A DNA stretch of 64,000 bases. It comes from Amorphophallus konjac (lineage: Eukaryota; Streptophyta; Magnoliopsida; Alismatales; Araceae). The notes beneath the pieces were generated by a model. It did no database searches. It worked only from the letters and a program-made list of their open reading frames with translations, and had not been told where the DNA came from. Numbering within the stretch: the first letter of the stretch is position 1; each line of letters opens with the position of its first letter. The stretch is from positions 266,809,519-266,873,518 of the forward strand of contig CM040118.1 in the NCBI GenBank assembly GCA_022559845.1, read 5' to 3'. This document shows, piece after piece, positions 9,867 to 21,956 of the stretch. Both the position numbers and the translations under genes were made by a program.

Positions 9867-12290
9867 TGATGAGGGCATCTCTCACCCTTCACATTTTTTT
9901 CATAGCTCCGATTGCTCGCCGGCATGGTTCCATTGTGTCCATCACACTTTTCTTAGTCAAGTCATGTAATTTTCATATTTTTTTTGAGTCATAACTATGT
10001 AATTTTCTTTTATTTAAGTCCAGTCCCTAAGTTACACAGTCATTTACCTAAGTTGAGTGTCATTAGGTTAATCAGTCTGGTATAATGGGCCCATTTCAGT
10101 GGACTTGGCCCAGGGGTGCCCCCTTCCCCCTTGGTTATTTGTCATTGGTCCAAAATGTAGGGACTTATTATAAAATGTGGGTTATCTATAAATAGGACCC
10201 CATTTTCCCCATTTCAAGCTAATGAAGATCTATTATTGTGAGTCCAGAAAATTGAGTTTCATTTTGTGAGAAGCCATTAGAGAGGAGTGAGAAGCTCCCC
10301 TCCCCTATCCCCCTCTCTCTCTCTCCCCCTTTCTCTCTCCTACGCCCCCTTTCTCTCTCTAGCCCTCTCTCTCTAGATCGCCCCCTCCCCTCTCTCCTCT
10401 CTTCCACCTCAGCCCAATCTCCTTTTGCCACATCACCTCTCACTTGCCACATCACCCTCCACATCACCAAGTGGCCCCTCAACTTTCCCACCCCACCATT
10501 ACTCCACCATTAATCACACCACCCCCTAGGGAGACTTCCCCACTCTCCCAAGCAACCTCTCCTCTCCCTAGGGAGAATCCTACTCCCAATACACCCTTTC
10601 ATCCTCTAAGACACCCCTTCCCATCCTCAAGGCCAGCATTAACCCCCCCATTAACTACTCATTCAAACCAAGGGAGAGAAATCTCTCTCTCCCTCTCCCT
10701 CCCAACACCAAATTCGCAGCTTCCCCTCCCTCCACCTGCTAGAACTCCTTCCATCCTTCATTCTGCTACTCCCTCACCTTGGATCACCCCTTCCCAGACC
10801 CCCTCACAGCCAGGGGTCACCCCCACACTCATCCACCCCCATTCCGCCCCCCTCCTACTCCATTTCCCATCGACAAGTTGCAGACCCTACCTTAGTTCAC
10901 AGGCAGTAGAGGAGCACCCAGTTGCAGAGCCTGCCACATCTTCGTCCTGGAGCCCCTAGGAGCACAAGAGGTACTGTTAGAAGTGTCGTCCAATCTACTT
11001 CACAATGGAGGTGGTCCCGCCCTCACCTGAGTTCATGGCTGCCCGGAGGAGTCTTCACCACCGGACTGCGCAGATACTCCCAGGCAAACAACTTGAAGCG
11101 ACTTGCAGAAGCTCCCACGGCATGATCTCTGTGCTTCTTGGGGCGCCACTTGGCTGAGACCTTCTTCCATGAGTCTCCTTCCACATCCAAGAAGCGGCAC
11201 ACCATTTGGCTTCCGGAGCAACTAGTTCCAGATTTTCTCCCAAGGGTGCACTGGTTCTGGTCCTTCTGGGACTAATCTGACATCCCATCACTGTTCGGGG
11301 CCCCGTCATCTACTCCGACATCCGCCAGCGTCGCCATGGATCACCCTTCGAAGAGGGGTCGACCAAAAATACAACGACTCTAACCTTGCCTGATTCAGAG
11401 CTCGGGAACCTCCGTGGTGGCCTCGCCTTCCAGCTGTAGCGACTCAGAAGCTACCAGATCCTGAGTCAAACAGCCCTGTTCACGACTCTGCCGCAACCGT
11501 CGACGCCAATGAGAAAATCCCCAAAAATTATGACATCCTTCTAGGTCAACTCAGGAGGTTTTGCCACTAGTTTCGTCACCAACGGAGTTCGGGACAGTCC
11601 GCAGCGGCGCCAACATCGACTGTCTATCCACTGTTCTAGAGAGTGGATAGAATCGACGATTTCCATGCATTAGGTTTCTAGCTTAAGTTTCCCCACCCCG
11701 CCTAGCCGGCTTAAAGTCCCTCCCTATGGGAGGTAGTGTTTGTATGTAATTGTCAATCCCCCACCCCTAGTTCAACCCTCCTGTGTGAGGTGTAGTGCAT
11801 GTGCTAGCAGGTCGGCGAGCCAAGCTACACCGGCGCAGCGTGCGGGGTACACCCACGCTTCCCCGCTCGCCTCAACTCTGGCCGGGATCGACATCTTCAC
11901 GCTGATGAGGTGATCTCCTTGTTTCATTCCTCTACTATACATTATCTTTGCTTGTTTAGTATTGTTTCTAAGTGCCGTCGGACGAAGAGTGAGAGCTCGG
12001 CCCACATTGCCATCCACACAAGTGACCACCATGGGTGAGTTGTGAGAGCAACCACTTAACCCACGCCCTTGGCATGTTGTCCGCCCGTGATTTGGGCATC
12101 CCTGGCCCTTAGGGGTCCATCCCAAGCTATCGAACCCCCTGGAATCTCAAGGTCCAACCTCGGACCCTCATCCCCATCGTCGGTCCACCTACGGACCCGG
12201 GTGTGCACGTCACGGGTGAGTCTGCTTGAGTGAGTCCTCCGTTCGACCCAGTTACTTGCAAATCTAGGTCCAAAGGGTCGTATCACATCA
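9867..12290 (+). repeat. 5' LTR of E (LTR1)
   Basis: It starts TGATGAGGGCATC and ends TATCACATCA. It has a TATA box at 10187, followed by a long CT-rich leader (about 10290-10420) and Pro-rich, C-rich sequence. The latter gives a spurious 171-codon ORF at 10444-10959. Homologous LTRs occur at 27737, 28665 and 63406 (reverse). Confidence 0.92.
10187..10195 (+). promoter_or_regulatory. TATA box of E LTR1
   Basis: TATAAATAG followed by GACCCC is conserved at 28058 (LTR2) and 28985 (solo LTR). A CT-rich tract about 100 bases downstream resembles the pyrimidine patch of plant promoters. Confidence 0.7.
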
Positions 12291-12293
12291 AAT

Positions 12294-12305
12294 TTGTATC
12301 AGAGC
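12294..12305 (+). other. Primer-binding site of E
   Basis: TTGTATCAGAGC lies three bases after the LTR end and matches the initiator tRNA-Met complement at 11 of 12 positions. It fixes the 5' LTR boundary and the plus orientation of E. Confidence 0.85.
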
Positions 12306-12378
12306 AAGTTCAAGAATTGTCTCTACTAAGTCTTGTCCTAGGGCCATTACATTTGTCACTCATGCATTAACCACTAGC

Positions 12379-13052
12379 ATGGCCACCTCTCTTTGTTCAT
12401 ATTCATCCCACTCGGCCCTCCACGAGGGTCCGATCAACCCCCCCTTTGACATAATCTCTTTTGAGGATCTCCTCTTCGATGGAACATGCCCTAGTGCCTA
12501 CCTAAATTGGGAGGCTACCGTGGAAAAAGACTTTGAGAGGACTATGGTTTATGGACCTGCGAGAGTCTGCATTGCCAAGGGGCGATTTCGGGGTCAAGCC
12601 AAGACTAAGTGGGAACACATAGTGAGCTTAAGGAGGGTTATGAGACAAGACCCATTTCCTCATGGGAGGAGATGAAGGTAGAACTTAGGAAGATCTACGC
12701 CCCCAAACGTTCCCCTCTCTACTCGGAGAGCCATAGTTCGAGGAGCACTACCACTCCTCCCTTCTCTCCCGACCAGTTCAAGGCCGCCATAAAGGCCCTC
12801 TACATCTCCCAACCCTCACAACACCCACCACTTCCTACCCCAATCAACACCTCTACACTTTGCCACCCAACCTCCACCATTCAAACCAAATTGGCCCCCA
12901 CCCTCACTCCTCCACAACCGGCCGATCCCAAGGGCAAGAGACCCCTAGTCGACCCAGTTCCCCCCATGGAGGCCGCCACCCCCAAATCCACTCCCCCTTT
13001 TCCAACCCACATCCAAAACCAATTGGCCTCCACCTCTCCACCATCCCCATAA
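12379..13052 (+). pseudogene. E gag-like N-terminal region, frameshifted
   Basis: The ATG at 12379 opens a reading with YLNWEATVEKDFERTMVYG and QAKTKWEHI. It shifts frame near 12640-12670 to one reading RPISSWEEMKVELRKIYAPK. The two pieces together line up with the typical plant Gag pattern of a capsid helix, W-x-x-hydrophobic, then RPI-x-x-W-x-x-M. A Pro-rich linker follows, and the frame shifts again near 13040 into the next ORF. No zinc knuckle is seen. I take this as a decayed Gag by pattern only. Confidence 0.6.
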
Positions 13053-14189
13053 GGGACACTCACCCCAAGATCAACCAACCTAAGCTACCTCAACCAACCC
13101 ATCTCCCCCTCCCAACTCCAATCCTACCCCAACCTAAGCCTCCACTACTTCCCCTACCAATCCTAAACCAAGTTTCTCTTTACCCTCCACCCCGGGTGCA
13201 CCATACACCAACCCTCATCACCCCACCCTCAAAAGACCCTCTCACCTCCCTGGTAGAGGAACCCATACCCAACCCCATAGTGGTGAACACTCCGGACCCT
13301 ATTCCCCCCATGGAGACCACCCATGTCCAAGATGAAGGAAAGGCCTCACACGGTGGTCTTCACCTTACCCCACCCTCCCTAGTTGGGGCTGAGCTCATCT
13401 TAGGAGAACCCCTTGCTAGTTGGCTAAGGGAGAGCTCAATTAGAGAGATCACGGCCCATGTTTTCCCTCCTATGGAGCAAAACCTCCCCATAGTACCCTT
13501 CTCCTCCTATCACACCACAATCCAATCATCTTACCAAGTGGAGACCTTAGGGGACATTCTCAAGGGCTTAGCATGGCAATTGGAGTTGACTGGCATGTTG
13601 ACCCCCATGACCGAACAACCTAGGAGCCTTGACCTCCTACACCTATGTGTCGGGTCTATCACCGCAGTTTGCCCTATTGGGTGCTACACTAGCGACCTCC
13701 TTCTCTTTCTCCCCATGGATGAGGAACCCATCTCGGTCCACTCCCCTCCCATTGAGATCCCAAGTGCTTTGATCGGCCAACCCACTAACAACCTAGGCCC
13801 AATCATCTTGGAGGAGAATGACCCACCTTTTGAGGATCTTGAGGTCATAGGGCTCCTCTCCCTTGGTAACCCCTATAATGATCCCTTCGATCCCTTCCTA
13901 TGGGAACCAAGATCCCCATGTGACCCGACCACCTTACCCACCACCCACCTTTTCCTACCACAACCCACCATGTTTGACCTAATCCACCCCTTCCTAGACT
14001 CGGGCCTCATATGGGAACCCATAACGAGGGAAGATCTTCACCTAGGGAACAAGGAAGTGCCTCTCTCCAAGATGTCCACCTTCCTAGATCCCTTCGACTG
14101 TTTTAAGTGGAAGCTAAAAGGCCACCCCACCACCCCACACAAGGAAGTCATCTTTAGGAAAGGAATTCATATGTCTTGGTACATCACAC
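12860..14189 (+). CDS. Unknown Pro-rich ORF of E, interrupted by Copia-1 (5' part)
   Basis: This open frame starts within the Pro-rich linker and continues for about 440 codons until Copia-1 interrupts it at 14190. The first 130 or so residues are Pro, His and Thr rich. The rest is acidic and hydrophobic with several Cys (GSITAVCPIGCYTSDLLLF, PFEDLEVIGLLSLGNPYNDPF). I recognise no family and see no catalytic motif of protease, RT or integrase. If Copia-1 and one copy of its CACAC duplication are removed, the same frame continues at 26877 for about another 100 codons. It was therefore open when Copia-1 arrived. Start codon uncertain: the frame may once have been fused to the gag-like region. 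Confidence 0.6.
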
Positions 14190-17181
14190 TATTAGCGCAG
14201 CAAGAGTGATATAGAAGGGGGGGGATGAATAGATCACTCCCGATTTGAACAACTTCAGCGGAAAATCACTCCTTTGAAAATCACCCTACCGAATATAGCT
14301 AAACAAAATAGCTAATGCAGTGAGAAACTAAGGCAGAGTAATAAGATGCGATTGGAAGAGGCCGTCCACACACAAGCACATTGCCAAGCAGATAGAGAGC
14401 ATCAACGATTGCAGCAAACCACAGAGGAGACAAGAGATTTTAAGGTGGTTCGATTGTAGTCCACAATCTACATCCACCCCTCACTCCAACTAGAGTAAGG
14501 ATTCCACTAGCCAATGCTAGAAACCTGCAGACTCAGTCCGCGAACAATGTGCTGCCACATAACTTGAATAACCAAAGGAATCAAAACCCTCAACCAAACT
14601 CTGCTACCCACAGAGCTTGAAACCTGTTCCAGCTACCAGCTAGAACAGGACCGGAGATAGCTCTCCCTTCCTCCAACCCGGAGGGAACCTGCTAATGACA
14701 AACCATCACTAGCAGAACTAGAGATCCACGATCTCTCTTCCTCTGCAGTCCAGAGGGAAATCGGAGTAACACTCCCTTCCTCAAAACACCGGAGGGTAAC
14801 AACTCGAGATCATATATATGAAGAAATAAAAGGAAAAATAGAAATGTAAACAAGACCAACGATGAACACAAATCATTTCAGAAAAATCAAATAAAAAATG
14901 TAGCTTCCGAAGAAGCAAATAGACTCTTCTCTCTCACTCAGACTTTTCTCTCATAGGACTGCTCTCTGATCTTTTCTCTCTATCTTCTTTCTAGAACGTG
15001 GAGGCTCACTCTCTTTTCTTCTTCTGCTCAGGAATTCTGCTCTTAGGCTTTTTCTCCAGTTCATTCCATCTCATCGCAGAAGGCACCTTTTATATGGCTT
15101 TCGACCTGAGTTTTCAGGCCTTCACACGAGGGAGTCTCGTTCCCTCTCTTTCCAGAGCATTCTCGGATCACGTGCTAGGCATCATCCTCGGTTCACGTGC
15201 CCATAGATTGACCTGTATCACCTGCAGGCTGAGACAAAGAACTGTGATTAGTTAGTTCAGTCAGATACGAATGTATAGACATTAGGATATCAGATTAAGT
15301 AAGTGTGTACACTGAGGGAGTGTATAGACTTGTGAGACTTCAAGCAAACTCAGTGTATAGACTTGTGAGACTTCAAGCAAACTCAGTGTATAGACTTGTG
15401 AGTGTTCAGGCGATCTCAATGTGTAGACTTCATTCAGTAGTCAAGACAATGGATGTATGGACTTGTAAGTGTTCATGCGATCTCAATGTGTAGACTTCAT
15501 TCAGTAGTCAAGACAATGGATGTATGGACTTGGTCGAGAGAAGGAGAATGAGTGTAAAGGCTTGTAATGAAGAGGAGCAGTGTGTAGACTTGAAGCACAA
15601 CAGTATGCATTGTATGGACTTCAATGTATAGACGATGATGTATAGACTTCGAAGAGAACAATGCTTGAAAGCATCGAATGTGTAGACATTGAAATAGCAG
15701 TTAAGCAAGTGTTTCAAATGAGAGAGTGTACAGACTTGCAGTTAAGAAGCGAGTGTATAGGGTTGAAAGCCTAACAATCGAGTGTATAGACTTGTAGGTT
15801 AACTGAGTGTACAGACTTCGACAGTTAGCCAACGAGTGTACACACTTCGTTTTGAAGAGGATGCACAATAGAATGAAAGTATGAAAGTTGTGCGATGTAC
15901 AGACTTGCTCTGCCTAAAGCAATGTATAGACTTCAGGCCAAAGCCAATGTATGGACTTGGCGTTTTGAAGCATGCAGGCTGTATAGGCTTGAACACGTGC
16001 AAGCAGTGTATAGACTTCCTATATGAAGAGCTATGCGATGTATAGACTTAACCAGACTTCACTAGATGTACAGACTTCAAAGTGCAACGTTGGTAAAAGG
16101 CTGCCAATGTACAGACTTTGGTAAAGGCATGAGACGTTCTCAAGATGATGAAGTCTGTATAGACTTTACAGTGAATGGATGCTCAGTGAGACGCAAGTTG
16201 AGATGATGCAGTGTACATACTTTGATGCCCAACAGCGATGTGTAGACTAGCAAGTGAGACGCTTAGTGAGATGGTGAGCAGTGTATACACTTAGCCTTTG
16301 AGGAACGATGTATAGACTCTGAATCGTGAAAGCAGACTGTATAGACTTGGAGTGTTTGAAGGACCATTGTATAGAGTTGGAATGTTTGAGCCAATGTATA
16401 GACTTCTGCAGGGCTGCCAGTGTATGGACTTGTACAGTGCAGTGACTGTACAGACTTTTTGGCCGAAGACAGTGTGTAGACTTGAGAAGCTCGAGGCCAT
16501 TGTATAGACATGGGGTTCAGCTAAGAATGTATGGACTTTGATGGAGTGAGACAATGTTCAGACTTTGAAGTTACACTGTGGATGTATAGACTTGAATGAG
16601 CATGGAGTGTATAGACTTGAAAGTCTGAAGGCGATGTACAGACTTGGAGAGTTGAAGCCGATGTACAGACTTGCAGATGCGAAGCCAATGTACATACTTT
16701 ATGATATGAAGCCAATGTACAGACTTGTAAATGTGAAGCTGATGTACAGACTCGTAATGCGAAGCCAATGTACAGACATTGAAGGCTATGAACAACAAGG
16801 CATGCTGTACAGACTTACTCAATCAAACCGATGTATAGACTTTGAATGAAATCAACGGAAGAATGTATAGACATGGCCCCTTTCCGGATGTATAGACTTT
16901 CAGATAAACAGGCTACAGTCCTGTTGTATGGACTTGGATAGATAGGCCAATGAATGGACAGACTAAGATGATTAATGTACTGAGGCGTCGACTCATCAGC
17001 AAGGAGGGGTCGACCCACCACTGTTCAGACTCTGCAGACAGAGTGTAGACAGAACCAGGTAGAGCATATTATTTGACTATCAAATGTACTGCACTCATTT
17101 ACATGGTGAAACATGAATTAATCTAGAGATAGAAGATTGATATATAGTGTGAGACATCATCAAAACCGTAGGGATGCAACA
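14190..17181 (-). repeat. 3' LTR of Copia-1 (2992 bp)
   Basis: In the plus reading it starts TATTAGCGCAGC (TG mutated to TA) and ends GGGATGCAACA. A TATA-like box on the minus strand lies at 15087-15094. Most of the U3 half is occupied by the TGTATAGACTT array (about 15268-17035). Compared with the 5' LTR it retains a 28-bp segment near 14768-14795. Confidence 0.93.
15268..17035. repeat. U3 array of degenerate TGTATAGACTT motifs (3' LTR copy)
   Basis: By hand count about 54 recognisable copies of TGTATAGACTT or close variants (TGTACAGACTT, TGTGTAGACTT, TGTATGGACTT) occur in 1.77 kb. Spacing ranges from roughly 20 to 50 bases, and the spacers are mostly unrelated. On the element sense strand the motif reads AAGTCTATACA. 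The short Ser-Ile-His-rich ORFs here are its translation and not genes. Confidence 0.9.
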
Positions 17182-18603
17182 ATCTCCCCCTTTTTGATGA
17201 TGGCAACACTATGAATCAAGCAATATCATGGCATATCAAGCAATTAACTGCAGCTTTAACAGACAAAGCAAATTCAAAGCAAGTGCAAGCACAGACAAAT
17301 TAAATACTACTGCAGAAGCACTTCTTTCTCAAAAACCACTCCCCCACAGCTCACTCTCAGCTCTTTTCCTCACAAGACAAGTTATTTCCTTGGCTGAAGA
17401 ACATATCTCCCCCAAGACTCATGATCTGATCTACTGATATTGGTAAACTTCTCTCCCCCTTTGACATCAGCAAAAGGAAATGCAGAATATATGAAAGTGC
17501 TGGAGACATGAGGACGAAGTGCAGTAACTGCTTAGTGCAGAAAGTCATGAGTAGGTCTTAAGAGAATAAGTGAGGTTCTAAACTCAAGTAAAGATTTTGT
17601 AAACTCCAGTACACAATTGAGACATAGAATGATAGAAAGGTTTATCAGCATACAAAGTGTATGATTTAGAGCAGGAGTTAACAAGTATGGCCTGATATAG
17701 CTGAGCATTCAACTATCCTACAAGACAGCAAGAGACAAATTCAGAGAGGTGTTCTCAAGGTATTGAGGACAAGCAATCCATTAGTTGCACAACACCAAGG
17801 AATTTTTGAGATGATTTTCAAGAAGATCAATGAGTAAGTTGGTGATTCACTCTTTTGACATTAGAGAGACACCTTGATTAGAGGCCTGAATCCCCAGTTA
17901 CTAAGAGTGAGTACCTCATTACTTCCCCCCCCTTTTTTTTATTAAGGAACAGAGTTAGTAACTGTGGCTTTTGACATGAGTAAACACCTTGATTAGAGGC
18001 CAGAGTCCAAAGTTACTCACCAGCAAGCCATCATTGCTCTATCATGTCTTTTCATTCATTTTTAAGCATTTGACACCTCATGACATAGGAGAAATATTCA
18101 TTTCATTGATGAAACTCCCAGTTTCTCAGTGCCTGAAACAAGACATGTTTGTTCAGTTAAGCCCTTGTGTTAAAGAGATGATTGAAAACAATAACAGAAG
18201 GACTATTTCTTGAAGTAAGTCTTGAAGTCTAGATTTCAAGCTGATTGGGTCAGATGTCAAGACGTACAAGTTTTGGCCTGAACCAAAATTATTAACAATG
18301 TAGGAAGATATACCTTTTACAATTAATCCAGATCTCTGAAAGAATACTAAAGGAAAGATTCTGACTGGATTTTAGAATCACTGACTTATAGACTTAAGAA
18401 TTAAGTGACATTCTACTGTCTGAGAGAACCAAACTAGATCTGTCATGAAAGCCAGCAAAGACACATATCTGGTCAAACTTTTTGAATCTGTCAAAGAACT
18501 CTTCCTCTCACAGCTCAATCAGCTCCCCCTTACTCAAAGCAGTCCTGAAAGCTAACCAACAGATAGACAGAACTCCCCCTCACAAAAACAACAGACTTCA
18601 CAA
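17182..18603 (-). other. 3' untranslated region of Copia-1 with several polypurine tracts
   Basis: It lies between the pol stop (18604) and the 3' LTR. The tract next to the LTR (17182-17195, plus-strand ATCTCCCCCTTTTT) is the expected polypurine primer for plus-strand synthesis. Further C-runs of the same kind lie near 17405, 17453, 17923, 18522 and 18572. Several tracts upstream of the 3' LTR are a reported trait of Sireviruses. No ORF in this stretch is convincing. Confidence 0.8.
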
Positions 18604-21600
18604 TTAAGACAGTTTGTATAAGCCTAATTCTCTCCTTAGTGTTGTGAATTTTTCAATATCCAAAGGTTTAGTGAAGATGTCAGCAATCTGATTATCTGTG
18701 CCTACATGAATCAGTTCAAAATTGCTTTTAGAAACCTCATCTCTTATGAAATGATGCCTTATCTCTATGTGTTTGGTGCGTGAATGTAAAACATGATTTT
18801 TGGCAAGATTAATGGCACTTGTATTATCACAAAAGATAGGTGTGCACCCCATGTCTACTTGGTAGTCCTGAAGCTGGTGTTTAATCCATATGACTTGTGT
18901 TCCACAACTCCCTGCAGCTACATATTCAGCTTCTGCAGTGGAGAGGGCCACAGAATGTTGTTTCTTGGAGCCCCAAGACACTAAACACCCACCTAAAAAT
19001 TCACAGTGACCACTAGTGCTTTTCATGTCTAGTTTACAGCCTGTATAATCAGCATCTGTGTATGTAACTAAGTTAAATGTGTGTGATGCAAGAAACCATA
19101 ATCCAAGAGAATGAGTAGCTGACAAATATCTGAAAATTCTTTTCACTGCAGCTAAATGTGATTCAGTAGGTCTAGACTGATACCTTGCACACATTCCTAC
19201 ACTGAATTGTATATCAGGTCTAGAAGCTGTCAAGTAAAGAAGAGATCCAATCATACCTCGATAAAGTTTCGCATTTACTTCTTTACCTGTCTCATCTGCA
19301 TCCAGTGAGGTATTGGTACCCATGGGTGTTGCAATGTGCTTTATGTTTTCCATACCAAACCTCTTGAACAGTTCCAATGTGTATTTGGTCTGGTTGATGA
19401 AGCACCCATCCTCTAGCTGCTGTACCTGCAGGCCAAGAAAGTATTTTAGGTCACCAACCAAACTCATTTCAAATTCAACAGACATCATTTTAGAAAATTC
19501 ATCACATAGTCCATGCTTAGTTGATCCAAATACTATGTAATCTACATATACCTGAACTATGATGAGATCTCTATTTGTACCCTTGGTAAGTAGAGTTTGA
19601 TTAACCTTACCTCTTTTGTAGCCCTTGCTGATCAGAAATTTAGTCAATCTTTCATACCATGCTCTTGGAGCCTGCTTTAGACCATATAAGGCTTTGTTTA
19701 ACCTGAAAACTTGATTAGGTTGAGGAGAGAATTGAAATCCGGGGTGTTGTTCTACAAAAACCTCTTCTTTAATGACTCCATTTAAAAAGGCACTTTTAAC
19801 ATCCATTTGTTGGAGTTTTATGTTCTTTGAGCATGCAAAAGCAAGCAACAGTCTTATAGCCTCCATCCTAGCAACAGGTGCATAGGATTCATCGAAATCT
19901 ACACCAAATTCCTGACAGTAGCCCTTGGCTACTAATCTGGCCTTATTCCTAGAAATGATTCCATCTTCATTCATTTTATTTTTGAACACCCACTTAGTTC
20001 CTATGATATTGACATTGTCTGGTCTTGGAACAAGTTCCCAGACATTATTTCTTTCGAACTGGCCTAATTCCTCACTCATGGCATTGACCCAAGCTTGATC
20101 AGCCAAGGCTTCTTCTATTGATTTGGGTTCAATTTGTGAGACTAAAGCAATTAAGTCTTCATTATTCACATTCCTAAAATGAGACCTAGTCCGAAGAGGA
20201 TCTTCAGGATTGCCTATGACATTATCTATCGGATGGTCTTTAAGAAATCTAACATTGGTTGAAGACTCACCTGTTTCTCTTGGCCCTTCCTGATTGAGGG
20301 GATCTGTTGTTCCACTCGGCTGAGTCTTCTCTTCTTCTTGGTCTTCTAGGAATTCCCCATCATGATTGGAGTCCCTGTCAAAATTTTCAATGTTAGACAC
20401 ACCTTTTTTTTTACTGAAAATAATGTGTGGAGACTCTTCAACCTTTTTGTCTATTATGTTGAAGACTCTATATGCCCTAGACACTTCTGAATATCCCAAA
20501 AATATTATAGGGGAGCTTTTAGCTTCAAACTTGTCTAAATCTTTCTTGTCATTATTGTGAATAAAACATTTTGCTCCAAAAATTCTGAAATGAAACAAGT
20601 TTGGTTTCCTACCTTTTAGAAGCTCATAGGGTGTTTTCTTGTGAATGAGTCTTACCATGGCCCTGTTGATTATGCAAGTTGCTGTATTGGCCACTTCTGC
20701 CCAAAACCTTCTAGGTAACTTACTTTCAATCAGCATGGTTTGGGCCATCTCCACCACAGTTCTATTTCTTCTCTCCACAATCCCATTCTGTTCAGGTGTC
20801 CTTGGAGAATAAAACCTGTGAGTTAGTCCCTCTTTTTCACAAAGATCAGAAAACATGGAGTTTTCAAACTCACCTCCATGATCAGATTGAATAGTATAGA
20901 TCTTGTGTTTTCCTTCTTGTTTGACCTTATTGAAAAATAGATTAAACTTTTGAAATGCATCACTTTTATTTGCTAAGAAGAATATCCATGAATATCTAGA
21001 GAAGTCATCTATGATGACATAGCCAAACCTATTTCCATTAAGACTCTGAGTTCTAGTGGGACCGAAAAGGTCCATATGGAGAAGTTCCATTGGTCTAGAG
21101 GACAATGGCTCAGATCTTAATTTAAAAGATTTTCTGATCTGTTTGCGTAGAGCACAGGCATCACATGATTTTGATATAGAATTGAATTTAATTCTAGGCA
21201 TGCCTCTAACTAAATCATGCTTGACCAATTTATTTAAAGTAGTAAAGCTAGCATGACCTAGACGTCTATGCCATTCAAACACATCATTTTCAGAATTGGC
21301 AGAGAAACAAATATTAGATTCAGATTCCTCATCTAAGTCTACTATGTAGACATTATTAATCCTGTTGGCTACAAATTTAACCACATCAGAATTTATTTCA
21401 AAGATTTTGCATGAATTATCATCAAATACAACCCTGTGACCCTTGTCACATAACTGACTAATGCTAATCAGGTTGTGTTGAAGACCTTCCACAAGTAGAA
21501 CTTTTTCAATGGAGTTTGTGGAAGACTTACCCACTGTACCAACTCCAATAATCTTACCTTTGTTCTTTCCTCCAAACTTGACCAGACCCCCTACCTTCAT

Positions 21601-21693
21601 CTCTATGTTGCTGAACTTGGATCGGTCACCTGTCATGTGCTTGGAGTAGCCACTGTCGAGGTACCACTTGTTATCTTCAGCTGCCAGGCCGAC
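18604..21693 (-). CDS. pol: Copia-1 Pol: protease end, integrase, RT, RNase H
   Basis: An uninterrupted frame of about 1030 codons runs from just after an in-frame TAG (21694-21696) to the stop at 18604. In order, counting from the Met at 21636: the protease remnant WYLDSGYSKHMTG lies just upstream; the zinc-binding HHCC motif has H123, H127, C158 and C161; the integrase catalytic triad is D189, D252 and E288 with normal 35-residue spacing (QSDHGGEF, NGIVERR). RT begins near residue 545 (WELVPRPDNVNIIGTKWVFK). The RT active site reads YVDY instead of YVDD (D699 kept, Y700 replaces Asp), which should abolish polymerase activity. RNase H follows (TDADYTGCK, CDNTSAINLAKN), ending GLYKLS. So the frame is intact but the enzyme looks dead. 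Copia-1 was mobilised before this change or with help in trans. Confidence 0.9.
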   Translation of the reverse strand, partial: VGLAAEDNKWYLDSGYSKHMTGDRSKFSNIEMKVGGLVKFGGKNKGKIIGVGTVGKSSTNSIEKVLLVEGLQHNLISISQLCDKGHRVVFDDNSCKIFEINSDVVKFVANRINNVYIVDLDEESESNICFSANSENDVFEWHRRLGHASFTTLNKLVKHDLVRGMPRIKFNSISKSCDACALRKQIRKSFKLRSEPLSSRPMELLHMDLFGPTRTQSLNGNRFGYVIIDDFSRYSWIFFLANKSDAFQKFNLFFNKVKQEGKHKIYTIQSDHGGEFENSMFSDLCEKEGLTHRFYSPRTPEQNGIVERRNRTVVEMAQTMLIESKLPRRFWAEVANTATCIINRAMVRLIHKKTPYELLKGRKPNLFHFRIFGAKCFIHNNDKKDLDKFEAKSSPIIFLGYSEVSRAYRVFNIIDKKVEESPHIIFSKKKGVSNIENFDRDSNHDGEFLEDQEEEKTQPSGTTDPLNQEGPRETGESSTNVRFLKDHPIDNVIGNPEDPLRTRSHFRNVNNEDLIALVSQIEPKSIEEALADQAWVNAMSEELGQFERNNVWELVPRPDNVNIIGTKWVFKNKMNEDGIISRNKARLVAKGYCQEFGVDFDESYAPVARMEAIRLLLAFACSKNIKLQQMDVKSAFLNGVIKEEVFVEQHPGFQFSPQPNQVFRLNKALYGLKQAPRAWYERLTKFLISKGYKRGKVNQTLLTKGTNRDLIIVQVYVDYIVFGSTKHGLCDEFSKMMSVEFEMSLVGDLKYFLGLQVQQLEDGCFINQTKYTLELFKRFGMENIKHIATPMGTNTSLDADETGKEVNAKLYRGMIGSLLYLTASRPDIQFSVGMCARYQSRPTESHLAAVKRIFRYLSATHSLGLWFLASHTFNLVTYTDADYTGCKLDMKSTSGHCEFLGGCLVSWGSKKQHSVALSTAEAEYVAAGSCGTQVIWIKHQLQDYQVDMGCTPIFCDNTSAINLAKNHVLHSRTKHIEIRHHFIRDEVSKSNFELIHVGTDNQIADIFTKPLDIEKFTTLRRELGLYKLS

Positions 21694-21956
21694 CTACATA
21701 AATAACATCAAGCAGAGTGATTTGGAACCCAAGATGAGTTGGGTCCAAGGACATTATTCAAATTTCTAATCAAGTGTTTAGGAATCCAAATTTGCTTCAG
21801 CATGGATTTCCCTGGCATCTTTATTTCTGGTCTATTTAAATTAAGTCCAGCTGGTCTGGAGAGATAAATTCTATACCATTCATTAGGCTTGCCACTCCTA
21901 GGATATCTTCTGTAAGTTTGTTGATCAACAGATTTTTGAAGATGATTATCATTTCT

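Noticed and set aside
10444..10959. 171-codon Pro-rich ORF
   Set aside because: Lies wholly in LTR1 of E, is low complexity, and is truncated or altered in the homologous LTRs at 28312 and 29329.
16263..16849. Ser-Ile-His and Tyr-Arg-Leu repeat ORFs
   Set aside because: Translations of the TGTATAGACTT array in the Copia-1 LTR; present in opposite frames at once.
15268..17035. Regularly recurring short motif with unique spacers, superficially like a CRISPR array
   Set aside because: Motif is only 11 bp and degenerate, spacing is irregular, it lies in both LTRs of a plant Copia element, and there are no cas genes.
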